A stretch of 37,134 nucleotides of DNA from Desulfobacter latus. GTDB taxonomy: Bacteria > Desulfobacterota > Desulfobacteria > Desulfobacterales > Desulfobacteraceae. The position numbers and the translations under genes are program-made. Numbering within the stretch: the stretch's first letter is position 1; each line of letters begins with the position of its first letter. The notes beneath the pieces were generated by a model. It saw nothing but the letters and a program-made list of their open reading frames with translations. It had not been told where the DNA came from and did not search any database. The stretch spans positions 1-37,134 of the forward strand of contig NZ_JACADJ010000039.1 in NCBI RefSeq assembly GCF_013389365.1. The letters are read 5' to 3'. Positions 7,212-16,027 of the stretch are shown here, one piece after another.

Positions 7212-8330
7212 TTATTCCTCCAAGATTGAAAATTTATTGCCTGAATGACGAACAATAAGTCCTGACAATTCCAAGTCAAGTAGGGCCGCAGAAACCTGGG
7301 CGCTCGTCAGACCGCTTGACGCGGTGATACGATCAATATGTTCGGGGTAAAGATCGAGGTGTTTATATACCATGGTCTGGATTTTGTCCATGGTTGGTTT
7401 GTTTTTTATTGGTTCAAATGCAGCAGGCGTTTTATGTGTGACATGGACAAACTGGGCCAGTTCATCAATGATGTCCATCTCATTTTCTATAAGGCGTGCG
7501 CCTTGTTTAATCAGATGGTGGGTTCCCCGGCTTTTGGAGGATTTTATGCTGCCCGGAACGGCAAATACCTCGCGGTTGTATTCCCCGGCTAATCGGGCTG
7601 TAATCAGAGAACCGCTTTTTCGGGCAGCCTCCACCACAACCGTGCCGCAGGACAGGCCGGCAATGATCCTGTTGCGCCGGGGGAAGTTGGCCGGCAACGG
7701 GGCTGTATCCGGAAAAAATTCAGAGACCACGGCGCCCTGTTTTCTGATCCGGCTGTATAAAGGCCGGTTGTGCCTGGGATAGATATAATCAAGGCCTGAT
7801 CCAAGAACAGCCAGCGTCTGCCCGGCATCATTTTCAAGTGCGCCTTTGTGGGCGGCGGTATCAATCCCTAGGGCCATGCCTGATACAATAGTAAAGCCCA
7901 ATGCCGTAAGACGCCCTGCAAGGTAACGGGCGGTATCTATGCCGTAGCGGGTCGCATTGCGTGACCCGACAATGGAGATACAGGGGGTATTGGGATCAAA
8001 TGTACCGTCATAAAATAAAAGGGCAGGGGGATCAGGAATTTCTTTGAGCAGGGCAGGGTATTCAGGATCGGTTAATACCAACACCCTGTATTCGGAATTT
8101 TGAACCTGGGCAAGGCGTTTTTGGGCAACCGGTTCAAATGTTTTCTGTTCAAGAAGGATTTTTACGACCTTGGCGGATATATCCGGCACAGATAAAAGTT
8201 GTGTTTTAGATGCTTTTAGAATGGCGTCGGGGGTTTTAAAACATTGAATCAGGTTTTTAATTGCACGGGGACTTAGACCTGGCAGTTCTGCTAAAAGAAA
8301 CCATGGCAGATATGTGTCCGGACAAGGCAT
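7212..8330 (-). CDS. dprA: DNA processing protein DprA (Smf)
   Basis: 372 residues. DprA binds incoming single-stranded DNA and loads RecA during transformation; it is also conserved in species not known to be competent. An N-terminal helix-hairpin-helix-like region (LPGLSPRAIKNLIQCF) precedes the Rossmann DprA domain with GSRNATRYG, SGMALGIDTAAHKGAL, GSGLDYIYPRHN and FPRRNRIIAGL. A C-terminal winged helix (residues about 310-370) ends ELSGLIVRHSGNKFSILEE. It lies 11 bp after cpoB and 2 bp before topA in the same direction, an arrangement often seen for dprA-topA. The ATG lacks a strong ribosome binding site. Confidence 0.95.
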   Translation of the reverse strand: MPCPDTYLPWFLLAELPGLSPRAIKNLIQCFKTPDAILKASKTQLLSVPDISAKVVKILLEQKTFEPVAQKRLAQVQNSEYRVLVLTDPEYPALLKEIPDPPALLFYDGTFDPNTPCISIVGSRNATRYGIDTARYLAGRLTALGFTIVSGMALGIDTAAHKGALENDAGQTLAVLGSGLDYIYPRHNRPLYSRIRKQGAVVSEFFPDTAPLPANFPRRNRIIAGLSCGTVVVEAARKSGSLITARLAGEYNREVFAVPGSIKSSKSRGTHHLIKQGARLIENEMDIIDELAQFVHVTHKTPAAFEPIKNKPTMDKIQTMVYKHLDLYPEHIDRITASSGLTSAQVSAALLDLELSGLIVRHSGNKFSILEE

Positions 8331-8341
8331 CAGTTAAATCA

Positions 8342-9076
8342 CTATTGGTTTAAGGAGAGTTTCTGCTGGGCCTTGTCTGCTGCCGGTGAAAACGGATAAC
8401 GGGTGATGACTTGCTTGAAATAGTGATTGGCCTGGTTCACATTGTCTATGGATATATAACAATATCCTGTTTTAAGCAGGGCATCCGGAACTTTTCTACT
8501 CTTGGGATAGGTCTGGACAAGTTTTTTAAAAATTTTTGCCGCTGTTTCATAATTGCCTGTGGTGTAACTGCACTCCCCAAGCCAGTAAACTGCGTTGTCC
8601 GCCAGTTCATGGTCTGGAAATTGTTTGACAAAATCTGAAAATAGTGTCTGGGCCTGGGGAATATTACGTTCAAGCAGCAAGGCGCGCCCTTTTTTGTAAA
8701 GCTTGACAGGGTCTAAATCCCCGGTTTGTGCAGAATGGTCCGGTTGAACCGGCTGATTCGACTTTGCAGGGGACGCAGGCGGTGTCTGTTGTGATGATGA
8801 TGATGATGGCGGCGGTGGTTTGATCTGCGAACCGGATTTTTTTTCAAGCAGTGCAATCCGTTTTTCGAGCCGGTTGATTTTTTCTTCCAGATATCTGGTG
8901 CGGATATCCTGGTCAAGTGGGGTATCCATGGGAATTGATGTGGCCTCAGGCTCAGGTGCATCCTGTGCCTGAGGAACAGGCGGTTTCTGTGTTTTCAGCA
9001 ATCCGCAGGACGCAGTTGAAAAAAGAATAAGAAAAAGCAGTACAATCCTTATCATGTTTTGTCGCGGTGCGGGCAT
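8342..9076 (-). CDS. cpoB: CpoB/YbgF-like Tol-Pal accessory lipoprotein
   Basis: 244 residues. The N-terminus has a hydrophobic signal and a lipobox-like STASC, so the mature protein should be lipidated, unlike the soluble E. coli CpoB. A coiled-coil segment (YLEEKINRLEKRIALLEKK, about residues 62-80) leads to trimer formation in the family. A Pro/Ser-rich linker follows, then three TPR repeats (DPVKLYKKGRALL, AVYWLGECSYTTGNYETA and ALLKTGYCYISIDNVNQA). CpoB coordinates Tol-Pal with peptidoglycan synthesis at division. The tol genes are not in this window. An alternative start is the ATG at 9055. It sits between secF and dprA with short gaps. Confidence 0.85.
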   Translation of the reverse strand: MPAPRQNMIRIVLLFLILFSTASCGLLKTQKPPVPQAQDAPEPEATSIPMDTPLDQDIRTRYLEEKINRLEKRIALLEKKSGSQIKPPPPSSSSSQQTPPASPAKSNQPVQPDHSAQTGDLDPVKLYKKGRALLLERNIPQAQTLFSDFVKQFPDHELADNAVYWLGECSYTTGNYETAAKIFKKLVQTYPKSRKVPDALLKTGYCYISIDNVNQANHYFKQVITRYPFSPAADKAQQKLSLNQ

Positions 9077-9087
9077 AGACGTTATCT

Positions 9088-10125
9088 TTAGTTTTTTCTA
9101 TGGGCCATAAAAACAATGGGGGATGCAATAAAAACGGATGAATAGGTTCCGACCACCACACCAATGATCATGGCAAAGGCAAAGTTGTGAATGATTTCTC
9201 CGCCAAGCAGGAAAAGGGCAAGCAGAACAACCAATGTGGTCAGCGATGTCAATATGGTCCGTGACAGGGTTTCATTGATACTCCGGTTGAACAGGTCCGA
9301 TACCATGGAATTGTTTGAATTCCCCTTGATATTTTCCCGGATTCGGTCAAACACAATAATGGTGTCGTTCAGTGAATACCCGATGATGGTCAAAAGGGCT
9401 GCAATAATCTGCAGGGAAAAATCAAGGTTCAGCAGGGAAAATATCCCCACGGTAATGGTGACATCGTGAATCAGGGCCACAATGGCGCCGATGGCGTACT
9501 GAAGCTGAAGATACCAGAACAGTACCAGGGAGACAATTAAGGCGGCTGCAATTAGAAAAGGCATGGACAGGTTGACGACGGATAAAAAGTAGACCGCCGC
9601 CATCAATGCGCCGGCTGTGATGCCGGCAATGGTCCACTTTTGCTCAAAACGACCGGAAATGTAAATCGTGATAAAAAGCAGAGAATAAAAAATGGCCAGC
9701 AGTGCTTTTTTCTTTAAATCTTCACCCACCTGGGGGCCGACCATTTCCACACGCCGGATATCAGGCGCAAGGGACGTTGCATCCTTCAACCCTTTTGCGA
9801 CGGTATCAGCCAGCTGGTTGCCCAGGGTGTCGGCATCACTGGAGGTACGGATCAGGTATTCATTGGCCGCCGGATCACCAAATCCCTGGACAGATACATC
9901 GTTAAGGCCAATGTCGTCCAATCCGTTACGGATGTCGGAAACATCAACTTTCTGGGGGAATTTTACCTGTACCAGGGTACCGCCGGCAAAATCTATTCCG
10001 TAATTGGGGCCATTATGAATAATCAGGGAGACAATACCTGCCAGAATCAGGATCAGGGAAAAAATAAAACCGACTTTCCGCATTCCCATAAAATCAATAT
10101 TGGTACCCGGCTTGATAAACTGCAT
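9088..10125 (-). CDS. secF: protein translocase subunit SecF
   Basis: 345 residues. SecF works with SecD in the inner membrane, using proton motive force to help pull exported proteins through SecYEG. The first membrane segment (about residues 17-38) is followed by the PNYGIDFAGGTLVQVKF signature of the first periplasmic domain. Five further membrane helices follow, with IGYSLNDTIIVFDRIREN and the SINETLSRTILTSLTTL conserved segments. The start has an AAAGGAAC ribosome binding site that overlaps the secD stop codon, so the two are coupled. Length is slightly above the usual 300-320. Confidence 0.96.
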   Translation of the reverse strand: MQFIKPGTNIDFMGMRKVGFIFSLILILAGIVSLIIHNGPNYGIDFAGGTLVQVKFPQKVDVSDIRNGLDDIGLNDVSVQGFGDPAANEYLIRTSSDADTLGNQLADTVAKGLKDATSLAPDIRRVEMVGPQVGEDLKKKALLAIFYSLLFITIYISGRFEQKWTIAGITAGALMAAVYFLSVVNLSMPFLIAAALIVSLVLFWYLQLQYAIGAIVALIHDVTITVGIFSLLNLDFSLQIIAALLTIIGYSLNDTIIVFDRIRENIKGNSNNSMVSDLFNRSINETLSRTILTSLTTLVVLLALFLLGGEIIHNFAFAMIIGVVVGTYSSVFIASPIVFMAHRKN

Positions 10126-10139
10126 GATGATAAGTTCCT

Positions 10140-11717
10140 TTATATGCTCAACGTTTCGGATTGTTTGTTTGCCAGAATCATATCGTAGATGCTCTTGGAC
10201 AGGATCAGGGCAGTAAACAGACTGGCCACGATACCAAGCATTAGGGTTACGGCAAATCCCTTGATGGGGCCTGTGCCGAACTGAAACAGAACAATGGCTG
10301 CAATAAATGTGGTGACATTGGCATCCATAATGGTCAATGTGGCACGGTCATACCCGGCATCCACAGCTGCCTTGGGTGACCGGCCGGTCCGAAGCTCCTC
10401 CCGGATCCGCTCAAAGATAATAACATTGGCATCCACGGCCATACCAATGGTCAGGATGATACCGGCAATACCCGGCAAGGTCAGGGTGGCCCCCAAAACC
10501 GCCAGTCCGCCACCGATCAGAATAATATTTACAATCAGAGCCAGGTCGGCAATCAGACCTGCGCCTTTGTAATAAATGACCATGAAAATAACAACCAGCA
10601 CACCGCCCACCAGCATGGACAGCAAGCCTGTTCGCACGGAGTCGGCACCCAGGGTGGGACCAACAGTTCGTTCCTCAATGATTTTAACCGGCGCAGGCAA
10701 AGAACCGGCCCGCAGCGCAATGGCAAGGTCCGTGGCCTCTTCAAGGGTGAAATGCCCTGTGATTACGGCCTTTCCTCCGGAAATGCGATCCTGGATATTG
10801 GGTGCGGAGTATACATTTTTATCCAATACAATGGCCAGGCGCTTGTTAATATTGGCACCGGTGATCCGTTCAAAAATTTTGGCGCCTTTACGACTGAATT
10901 CAATACCCACCTGGGGCTGCTGGAACTGGTCAAACTCCACCCGGGCATTGGTTAAATGGCTGCCGTCAAGCTCCACATGTTTTTTGATCAGAAAAGGCGT
11001 TTTGGTCTGGTTGCCTGTATCGGCATTTTTTTTCACCTGATAAAGAATTTCATCCCCAACAGGGGGTTTACCATGTATCGCGGTATTGACATCACCCTGT
11101 TCATCCACAAGCTGAAACGTGAGCTGGGCGGTTTTTCCAATCAGACCCTTGGCACGTTCGGGATCACTGATACCCGGCAGCTGCAGAAGAATTCTGTTGT
11201 CGCTCTGGATTCTGATATCCGGTTCACTGACGCCGAATTCATCGATACGGTTTCGAATGGTTTCCAGGGCTTGTTCCGTCGCCATTTTTTTGATGGAATT
11301 CGATTCTTTGTCAGGCAGGCGCAGGGTAAAGGAAATACCGCCGTCAATATTTTTTACCGAAGGAATCTCAAGGCTTGCATATTCATCCGACAACAGGTTT
11401 TCCACACTTGATCTGTTGTCTGCGCCTGAAATTCTGGCAATGATTTTATGATCAGCGGCCTTGGCAATGCCCATGTGCTGTATCTTTTCATTTTTCAAAT
11501 CCAGTTTAAGCTGACTGATGGTACGGTCAATCTCGGCGTTAACCGCTTCTTCGTTTTGTACCTCAAGAACCAGGTGCATGCCGCCCTGCAGGTCAAGGCC
11601 AAGGTTGATTTTTTTATGCGGCCAGGTATTGGTGAACGTGGGAAGCAGGCATACAATTGCAGCAACAATAACCCCCAGAATCAATACGCGCTTTGTGGTA
11701 AAAAAGTTCAATCTCAT
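10140..11717 (-). CDS. secD: protein translocase subunit SecD
   Basis: About 525 residues with the ATG start used here. SecD is the large partner of SecF. An N-terminal membrane segment ending LLPTF leads to the INLGLDLQGGMHLVLEV motif. The periplasmic P1 head contains RNRIDEFGVSEPDI and LLQLPGI. The C-terminal five-helix domain has GMAVDANVIIFERIREEL and MDANVTTFIAAIVLF. The start is uncertain: AGGAG lies only two bases before the ATG and overlaps a GTG at 11720. A TTG at 11711 has ideal spacing. It forms an operon with yajC upstream and secF downstream. Confidence 0.95.
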   Translation of the reverse strand: MRLNFFTTKRVLILGVIVAAIVCLLPTFTNTWPHKKINLGLDLQGGMHLVLEVQNEEAVNAEIDRTISQLKLDLKNEKIQHMGIAKAADHKIIARISGADNRSSVENLLSDEYASLEIPSVKNIDGGISFTLRLPDKESNSIKKMATEQALETIRNRIDEFGVSEPDIRIQSDNRILLQLPGISDPERAKGLIGKTAQLTFQLVDEQGDVNTAIHGKPPVGDEILYQVKKNADTGNQTKTPFLIKKHVELDGSHLTNARVEFDQFQQPQVGIEFSRKGAKIFERITGANINKRLAIVLDKNVYSAPNIQDRISGGKAVITGHFTLEEATDLAIALRAGSLPAPVKIIEERTVGPTLGADSVRTGLLSMLVGGVLVVIFMVIYYKGAGLIADLALIVNIILIGGGLAVLGATLTLPGIAGIILTIGMAVDANVIIFERIREELRTGRSPKAAVDAGYDRATLTIMDANVTTFIAAIVLFQFGTGPIKGFAVTLMLGIVASLFTALILSKSIYDMILANKQSETLSI

Positions 11718-11741
11718 CACTCCTGAAGGATTTGGTTGATT

Positions 11742-12080
11742 TTATTCTTTGGATTTGGCCTGGGCCTCATTATCTGATACCAGGGCGGCAACGTTTGGCC
11801 TGGCAACTTTTATTTTAACTTTTTCGGCAATCTCAAGGCCGATGGTGGTGTCGTCTAAGGAGATAATGGTGCCGAAAATGCCGCCGGACGTTACAACCCG
11901 GTTGCCTTTTTTAAGGTTTTCGATCATTTCCTTATGTTCTTTGGCTTTTTTCTGCTGAGGTCTGATGAGCAGGAAATAAAAAATGGCAAACAGAATAATG
12001 ATGGGTAAAAAACCGGCTATACCTCCGGCCTGTCCCTGTCCACCATTGGCGCCCATGGCGTATGCAGTGCTAATCAACAT
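11742..12080 (-). CDS. yajC: preprotein translocase subunit YajC
   Basis: 112 residues. One membrane helix (FLPIIILFAIFYFLLIRPQQ) is followed by the YajC hallmark KKAKEHKEMIENLKKGNRVV and TSGGIFGTI, then a small beta domain. YajC associates with SecDF. An AAGGAGG ribosome binding site precedes the ATG. It begins the yajC-secD-secF operon, the standard order. Confidence 0.95.
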   Translation of the reverse strand: MLISTAYAMGANGGQGQAGGIAGFLPIIILFAIFYFLLIRPQQKKAKEHKEMIENLKKGNRVVTSGGIFGTIISLDDTTIGLEIAEKVKIKVARPNVAALVSDNEAQAKSKE

Positions 12081-12161
12081 GTTCCTCCTTCTTCAATCGG
12101 GTAAATTTTTAAAAGTTTCTGTCTCCGTCCAGAAATAAGACTTTTTATGGATGGGCACGGA

Positions 12162-12977
12162 TTAATGTACCGGTATCCAGATATTACTTCCATCAAACCG
12201 GAGTTTGTCCACATGATTAAGATCAATCTGTTCAAGCAGGGCAATTATCTCATCCATATTGTAGATAACCACCTTGCTTAACGGGTCTATGGTATTTATA
12301 TCCTCAGTTACCTCTTTTTCTTTTAGATTATAAATAATCACCATGGTTTCCGAGAATTTTAAAATTTTGCCGACTCCCGAACTCATGCCCGAAATTGCGG
12401 GTTCATCAGCGTTTTCCTCTAATCGAACACCTTTATGGATATAATACTCTTTAAGTATCCTGAAGTGAATATTCCAAATATTGTCCCTCGGCTGAACCAC
12501 ATAAACCCCGTAGCTGGTTCCCCCCACCGGCTTTTGGGCACCGGATTGGTCCAATTCCTTTTCAAAAACCTTACCCTTGCCGGCAAATGCCTGTTCAAGC
12601 ACCTTTTCCATGGAAACCGTATTTCCGCCCACGGTAAAGGACTCATTGGGCTTGACCACTATATCCACACTGTTTTTGACACCCAGATCTTTTTTACGCG
12701 ATGCCATCAGATCTTTGAGAGTGCCTTCTTTTGCCAACTTATTATAGTCAATGACTGTGGGTTTGCTTATCTGTTTGACCACAACGCCCGGCAAAGAATC
12801 AGTTTTTGGGACACCGGACTTATCCTGGGTGACTTGCATCTTTTGCTTTTCAGTTCGCCTGTTGTCGTCAGGTGGCCTGTCCATGACAATCCAAATGACT
12901 ACAAGAACTGTCGCAATAACCACGGCAAGGGCGATGATCGGCATCCTTGGGTGTCGTTTCTGCCTGTACGTACGCAA
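12162..12977 (-). CDS. membrane-anchored protein of unknown function with a LysM-like segment
   Basis: 271 residues. The start is TTG at 12977 with an AAGGAG ribosome binding site four bases away; an ATG eleven codons in is an alternative. One membrane anchor spans about residues 13-31 (IIALAVVIATVLVVIWIV), with a basic cytoplasmic end, so the rest should be periplasmic. A low-complexity linker leads to a region with YVVQPRDNIWNIHFRILK, which resembles the YVVQPGDNLWRI start of LysM domains, though not a clean match. The end is NIWIPVH. I do not recognise the family. It lies between rng and yajC on the same strand and could be an envelope or peptidoglycan-binding factor. Confidence 0.7.
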   Translation of the reverse strand: MRTYRQKRHPRMPIIALAVVIATVLVVIWIVMDRPPDDNRRTEKQKMQVTQDKSGVPKTDSLPGVVVKQISKPTVIDYNKLAKEGTLKDLMASRKKDLGVKNSVDIVVKPNESFTVGGNTVSMEKVLEQAFAGKGKVFEKELDQSGAQKPVGGTSYGVYVVQPRDNIWNIHFRILKEYYIHKGVRLEENADEPAISGMSSGVGKILKFSETMVIIYNLKEKEVTEDINTIDPLSKVVIYNMDEIIALLEQIDLNHVDKLRFDGSNIWIPVH

Positions 12978-13053
12978 AGCCTCTCCTTTCTAAACTCACC
13001 TGAGGGTTGTTCCAGATACAATAAAAAAATAGATATTGTCAAGTCAGCCTTGT

Positions 13054-14520
13054 TTACAAATGCTGATTAACGCTGTTCTGGCCAGAGACCATTGTGTAAT
13101 CTATTTCAATATTTATAGCGACGTGGCGTTTTGTTTCAAGCTCAAGCAATTCTTCTCTTTTGGTATTAAGCATGTAATAAGCCACGTCTTCGGGTACCCG
13201 GCAGATAAATTTTTGATCCGGTTCCGCTTTCAGGGTTTTGAGCGCCAATTTTCGAAGCAGTGCAAGTGCCTGGATTTCAACAGATGGTGTCAACCCCCGG
13301 CCATTGCAATGCCTGCAGACTTCATAGGCCCCATACGTGATGGAATGACGGATTCTTTGCCTGGACATTTCAAGAAGTCCGAAGGCGGTAATTCCGCCCA
13401 CTTTGGTTCTGGCCTTATCCGATTTTAAATGTTTTTTCATGGTCTTGGTGATCTCTGCCTTGTGGCGGCGTTCCTTCATATCAATGAAATCCACCACGAT
13501 AAGCCCGCCCATATCCCGCAGTCTCAACTGCCGTGCCACTTCTTCAGCCGCTTCAAGGTTGGTGTGATAGGCGGTTTCCTCAATGCTGTTTCTTTTTGTG
13601 GACTTGCCGGAGTTGACATCAATGGAAACCAGGGCTTCGGTCTGTTCGATCACCAGAAAACCACCGGATTTAAGCGCCACCTCTCTTTTGTAAATGGACG
13701 CGATCTGATCCTCAAGCTGGTATTTTGTAAAAATGGGTTTTTCACTTTTGAACAGCCGGACAATCTTTTTCTGTTTGGGTGCAATCATCCCGATGAAGTC
13801 CAGAACTTCTTTGTAGGTGTCTGGGTTGTCAATAAGGATCTCTGTAATATCTGTTGTAAAATAATCCCTTAAAGATCGCACGGCCAGGCTTTGTTCCTTA
13901 TAAAGAAGACAGGGAGACTGGTTTTCCATGGCCTGTTTGTCGATATTTTTCCATACGCGCATCAAATACCGAAGGTCTGAGGTCAGAAGCGTTTTGGTGG
14001 CACCCTTGCCTGCGGTTCTGACAATCATTCCAAATCCTTCGGCAATTTTCATGCTCTTGAGAACTCCAACCAGCCGTTTTCGTTCATCTTCCTCAACAAT
14101 TTTGCGCGAAACCCCCCGGGTGTTGTTACCCGGCATGAGTACGCCGAACCGCCCGGGAAGAGATATATAGGTGGTGAGCATCGCCCCTTTGAGATTAATC
14201 GGGTCCTTGGTCACCTGGACAATCATCTCCTGGCCTTTTTTAATTAGGTTATACAAGGATTTGTTATTTTTTTCGACCTCCTGGAAATAATCCGGGTGTA
14301 TTTCGTTTTTTTGCAAAAATCCGTTTTTTTCAGCCCCGTAATCCACAAATACGGCCTGCAAACTAGGTTCCACCCGGGTGACAACCCCTTTATATATATT
14401 CCCTTTCGTAGCTGCCTTAGCGGCTGTTTCGATGTGAAATTGTTCTAGTTTATTATCACAAACCATGGCGATACGGTTTTCTTCCGGATCTACTGCATTA
14501 ATTAGAATTTTTCTGGTCAT
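13054..14520 (-). CDS. rng: ribonuclease G (RNase E/G family)
   Basis: 488 residues, the normal size for RNase G. This endoribonuclease processes the 5' end of 16S rRNA and decays some mRNAs. An S1 domain covers residues 38-120 (GNIYKGVVTRVEPSLQAVFV). The magnesium-binding aspartates are D301 in VSIDVNSGKSTKR and D344 in LIVVDFIDM. The zinc-link cysteines are C402 and C405 in CRHCNGRG. There is no long C-terminal degradosome scaffold as in RNase E. It sits about 115 bp from mltF and may have its own promoter there. Confidence 0.94.
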   Translation of the reverse strand: MTRKILINAVDPEENRIAMVCDNKLEQFHIETAAKAATKGNIYKGVVTRVEPSLQAVFVDYGAEKNGFLQKNEIHPDYFQEVEKNNKSLYNLIKKGQEMIVQVTKDPINLKGAMLTTYISLPGRFGVLMPGNNTRGVSRKIVEEDERKRLVGVLKSMKIAEGFGMIVRTAGKGATKTLLTSDLRYLMRVWKNIDKQAMENQSPCLLYKEQSLAVRSLRDYFTTDITEILIDNPDTYKEVLDFIGMIAPKQKKIVRLFKSEKPIFTKYQLEDQIASIYKREVALKSGGFLVIEQTEALVSIDVNSGKSTKRNSIEETAYHTNLEAAEEVARQLRLRDMGGLIVVDFIDMKERRHKAEITKTMKKHLKSDKARTKVGGITAFGLLEMSRQRIRHSITYGAYEVCRHCNGRGLTPSVEIQALALLRKLALKTLKAEPDQKFICRVPEDVAYYMLNTKREELLELETKRHVAINIEIDYTMVSGQNSVNQHL

Positions 14521-14635
14521 TCATGATCTCATTTTTCGTTATAATCGTTTCAATTCGGTATATCTGCAAGGCATTGCGTCAAATATTTTTAACGCACGGC
14601 AGATTTATATGTCTTGTAAGCCAACCACAACTTTT

Positions 14636-16027
14636 TTATCCGGTCATGGCAGCTTTTTTTTGTTTTAGAATGTCGAAATATGTCTGGATACGCTCCACAT
14701 ATCGAACCGGTTCCCAGCCCCGGGCATATCCGTATTTTGTCTGTTTATAGTATTTTGCTTTGGATAATAGAGGAAGTGTCGCCTTTAGTCCTTTCCAGGT
14801 AGTGGGGTCGTACCCTTTCTCCTTTGCCAGCCTCATGGCGTCTTTGACGTGCCCGTATCCGACATTGTAACTTGCCAGGGCAAACAACAGTCGCTGGGAT
14901 TTATCTTCCATATAATCAAAGCGTTTGTACATTAAAGATAGATATTTAATCCCTGCGCGGACGCTTTGCTGAGGATCCCGGCGATTTTTAATGCCCATTT
15001 CCTTTGCGGTTGTTTGGGTGACCTGCATCAGTCCGCGAACATTGGTAGAACTCTTTGCATCCGGGTCAAAGTGGGATTCCTGATACACAATGGCTGCTAT
15101 CAGGCGCCAGTCAAATCCGTATTTGGCGGATTCTTCCTTGATTATGTTTTTGTATTTGGGCAGCCGCGTTTCTATACGTTCATGGAATTTTTTCAGGTCA
15201 TAGGCGTCGAAATTGTCGATATTGCCATAATATCTGGCTGTAATGCGTTTCAGGATGCCGGTGTTGGTGGCATATAGAAAGAATTTGTTGACCTGCTTGA
15301 GCATCTCACTATCGTTTTTCCGAACCGCCCAGGCCAGGGATTCGCGCTCCTGGATGGGAATGCCGATGCGTATATCCGGAAAAAACCGGCGGTTGAGCAG
15401 GGCGATATTGGAATCGGCAATGGTGAATGTGATCTCCCTGTCATGAACCATGGCGATCAGCTCTTCGGTGGGGGTGTTATTATGCAGTACATATTTCAGA
15501 TTCACCCCCAAAGCCTTTATCTCTCCCAGCCTGTCATGATAGGAGGTCCCCCGCCTGACATGAAAAATTTTAAATGCCATGTCTTTAATGTCCTTGGGAG
15601 TAAAGATGAGGTTGTGGTGAATAATACGCTGCTGTACGGTCATGTAAGGAATGGAAAAATCCAGATATTCCAGGCGCGGCGCAGTAATGGAAAGCCCTGC
15701 GGCAATAAAATCACCTTTGCCTTGTTTAAGATAGGTGAACATGCTGCTCCAGCCGGGTGTTATGATATCAAGTTCTACATTCATGAATCGGGCAAACTCC
15801 CGGGCCAGATCATACTCAAACCCCGTGGGTTTGTTATTGTATATATAATAGGTGTTAACAGCCTTGCTGGTAATCAGACGCAGCTTGCCGTTTTTGCATA
15901 TTTTTTCAACGGTGTTCAGTGTGCTTCCGATTTCCCGGCGATGCATCAACACACAAAACCGAACGCTCCCTAAGGTTACAATCGTTAGAGTTATAAGAAT
16001 AAAATGTTTAGTTAAAAATGATTTCAT
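14636..16027 (-). CDS. mltF: membrane-bound lytic murein transglycosylase F-like protein
   Basis: 463 residues. An N-terminal membrane segment or uncleaved signal (residues 7-27) precedes a periplasmic solute-binding type 3 domain (about 45-270; LRLITSKAVNTYYIYNNKPTG read in two parts, FEYDLAREFARFMNVELDI). The SLT catalytic domain starts near 290, with the glutamate in AAIVYQESHFDP and the GLMQVTQTTAKEMGI segment. The enzyme cleaves peptidoglycan to anhydro products. Its ATG overlaps the parC stop codon as TAATG, so it is translationally coupled to parC. Confidence 0.92.
   Translation of the reverse strand: MKSFLTKHFILITLTIVTLGSVRFCVLMHRREIGSTLNTVEKICKNGKLRLITSKAVNTYYIYNNKPTGFEYDLAREFARFMNVELDIITPGWSSMFTYLKQGKGDFIAAGLSITAPRLEYLDFSIPYMTVQQRIIHHNLIFTPKDIKDMAFKIFHVRRGTSYHDRLGEIKALGVNLKYVLHNNTPTEELIAMVHDREITFTIADSNIALLNRRFFPDIRIGIPIQERESLAWAVRKNDSEMLKQVNKFFLYATNTGILKRITARYYGNIDNFDAYDLKKFHERIETRLPKYKNIIKEESAKYGFDWRLIAAIVYQESHFDPDAKSSTNVRGLMQVTQTTAKEMGIKNRRDPQQSVRAGIKYLSLMYKRFDYMEDKSQRLLFALASYNVGYGHVKDAMRLAKEKGYDPTTWKGLKATLPLLSKAKYYKQTKYGYARGWEPVRYVERIQTYFDILKQKKAAMTG

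Noticed and set aside
8787-8815. Repeated GATGATGATGATGG in cpoB
   Set aside because: It encodes a Ser-rich linker next to a Pro run, which is common in CpoB proteins; it is a simple codon repeat.
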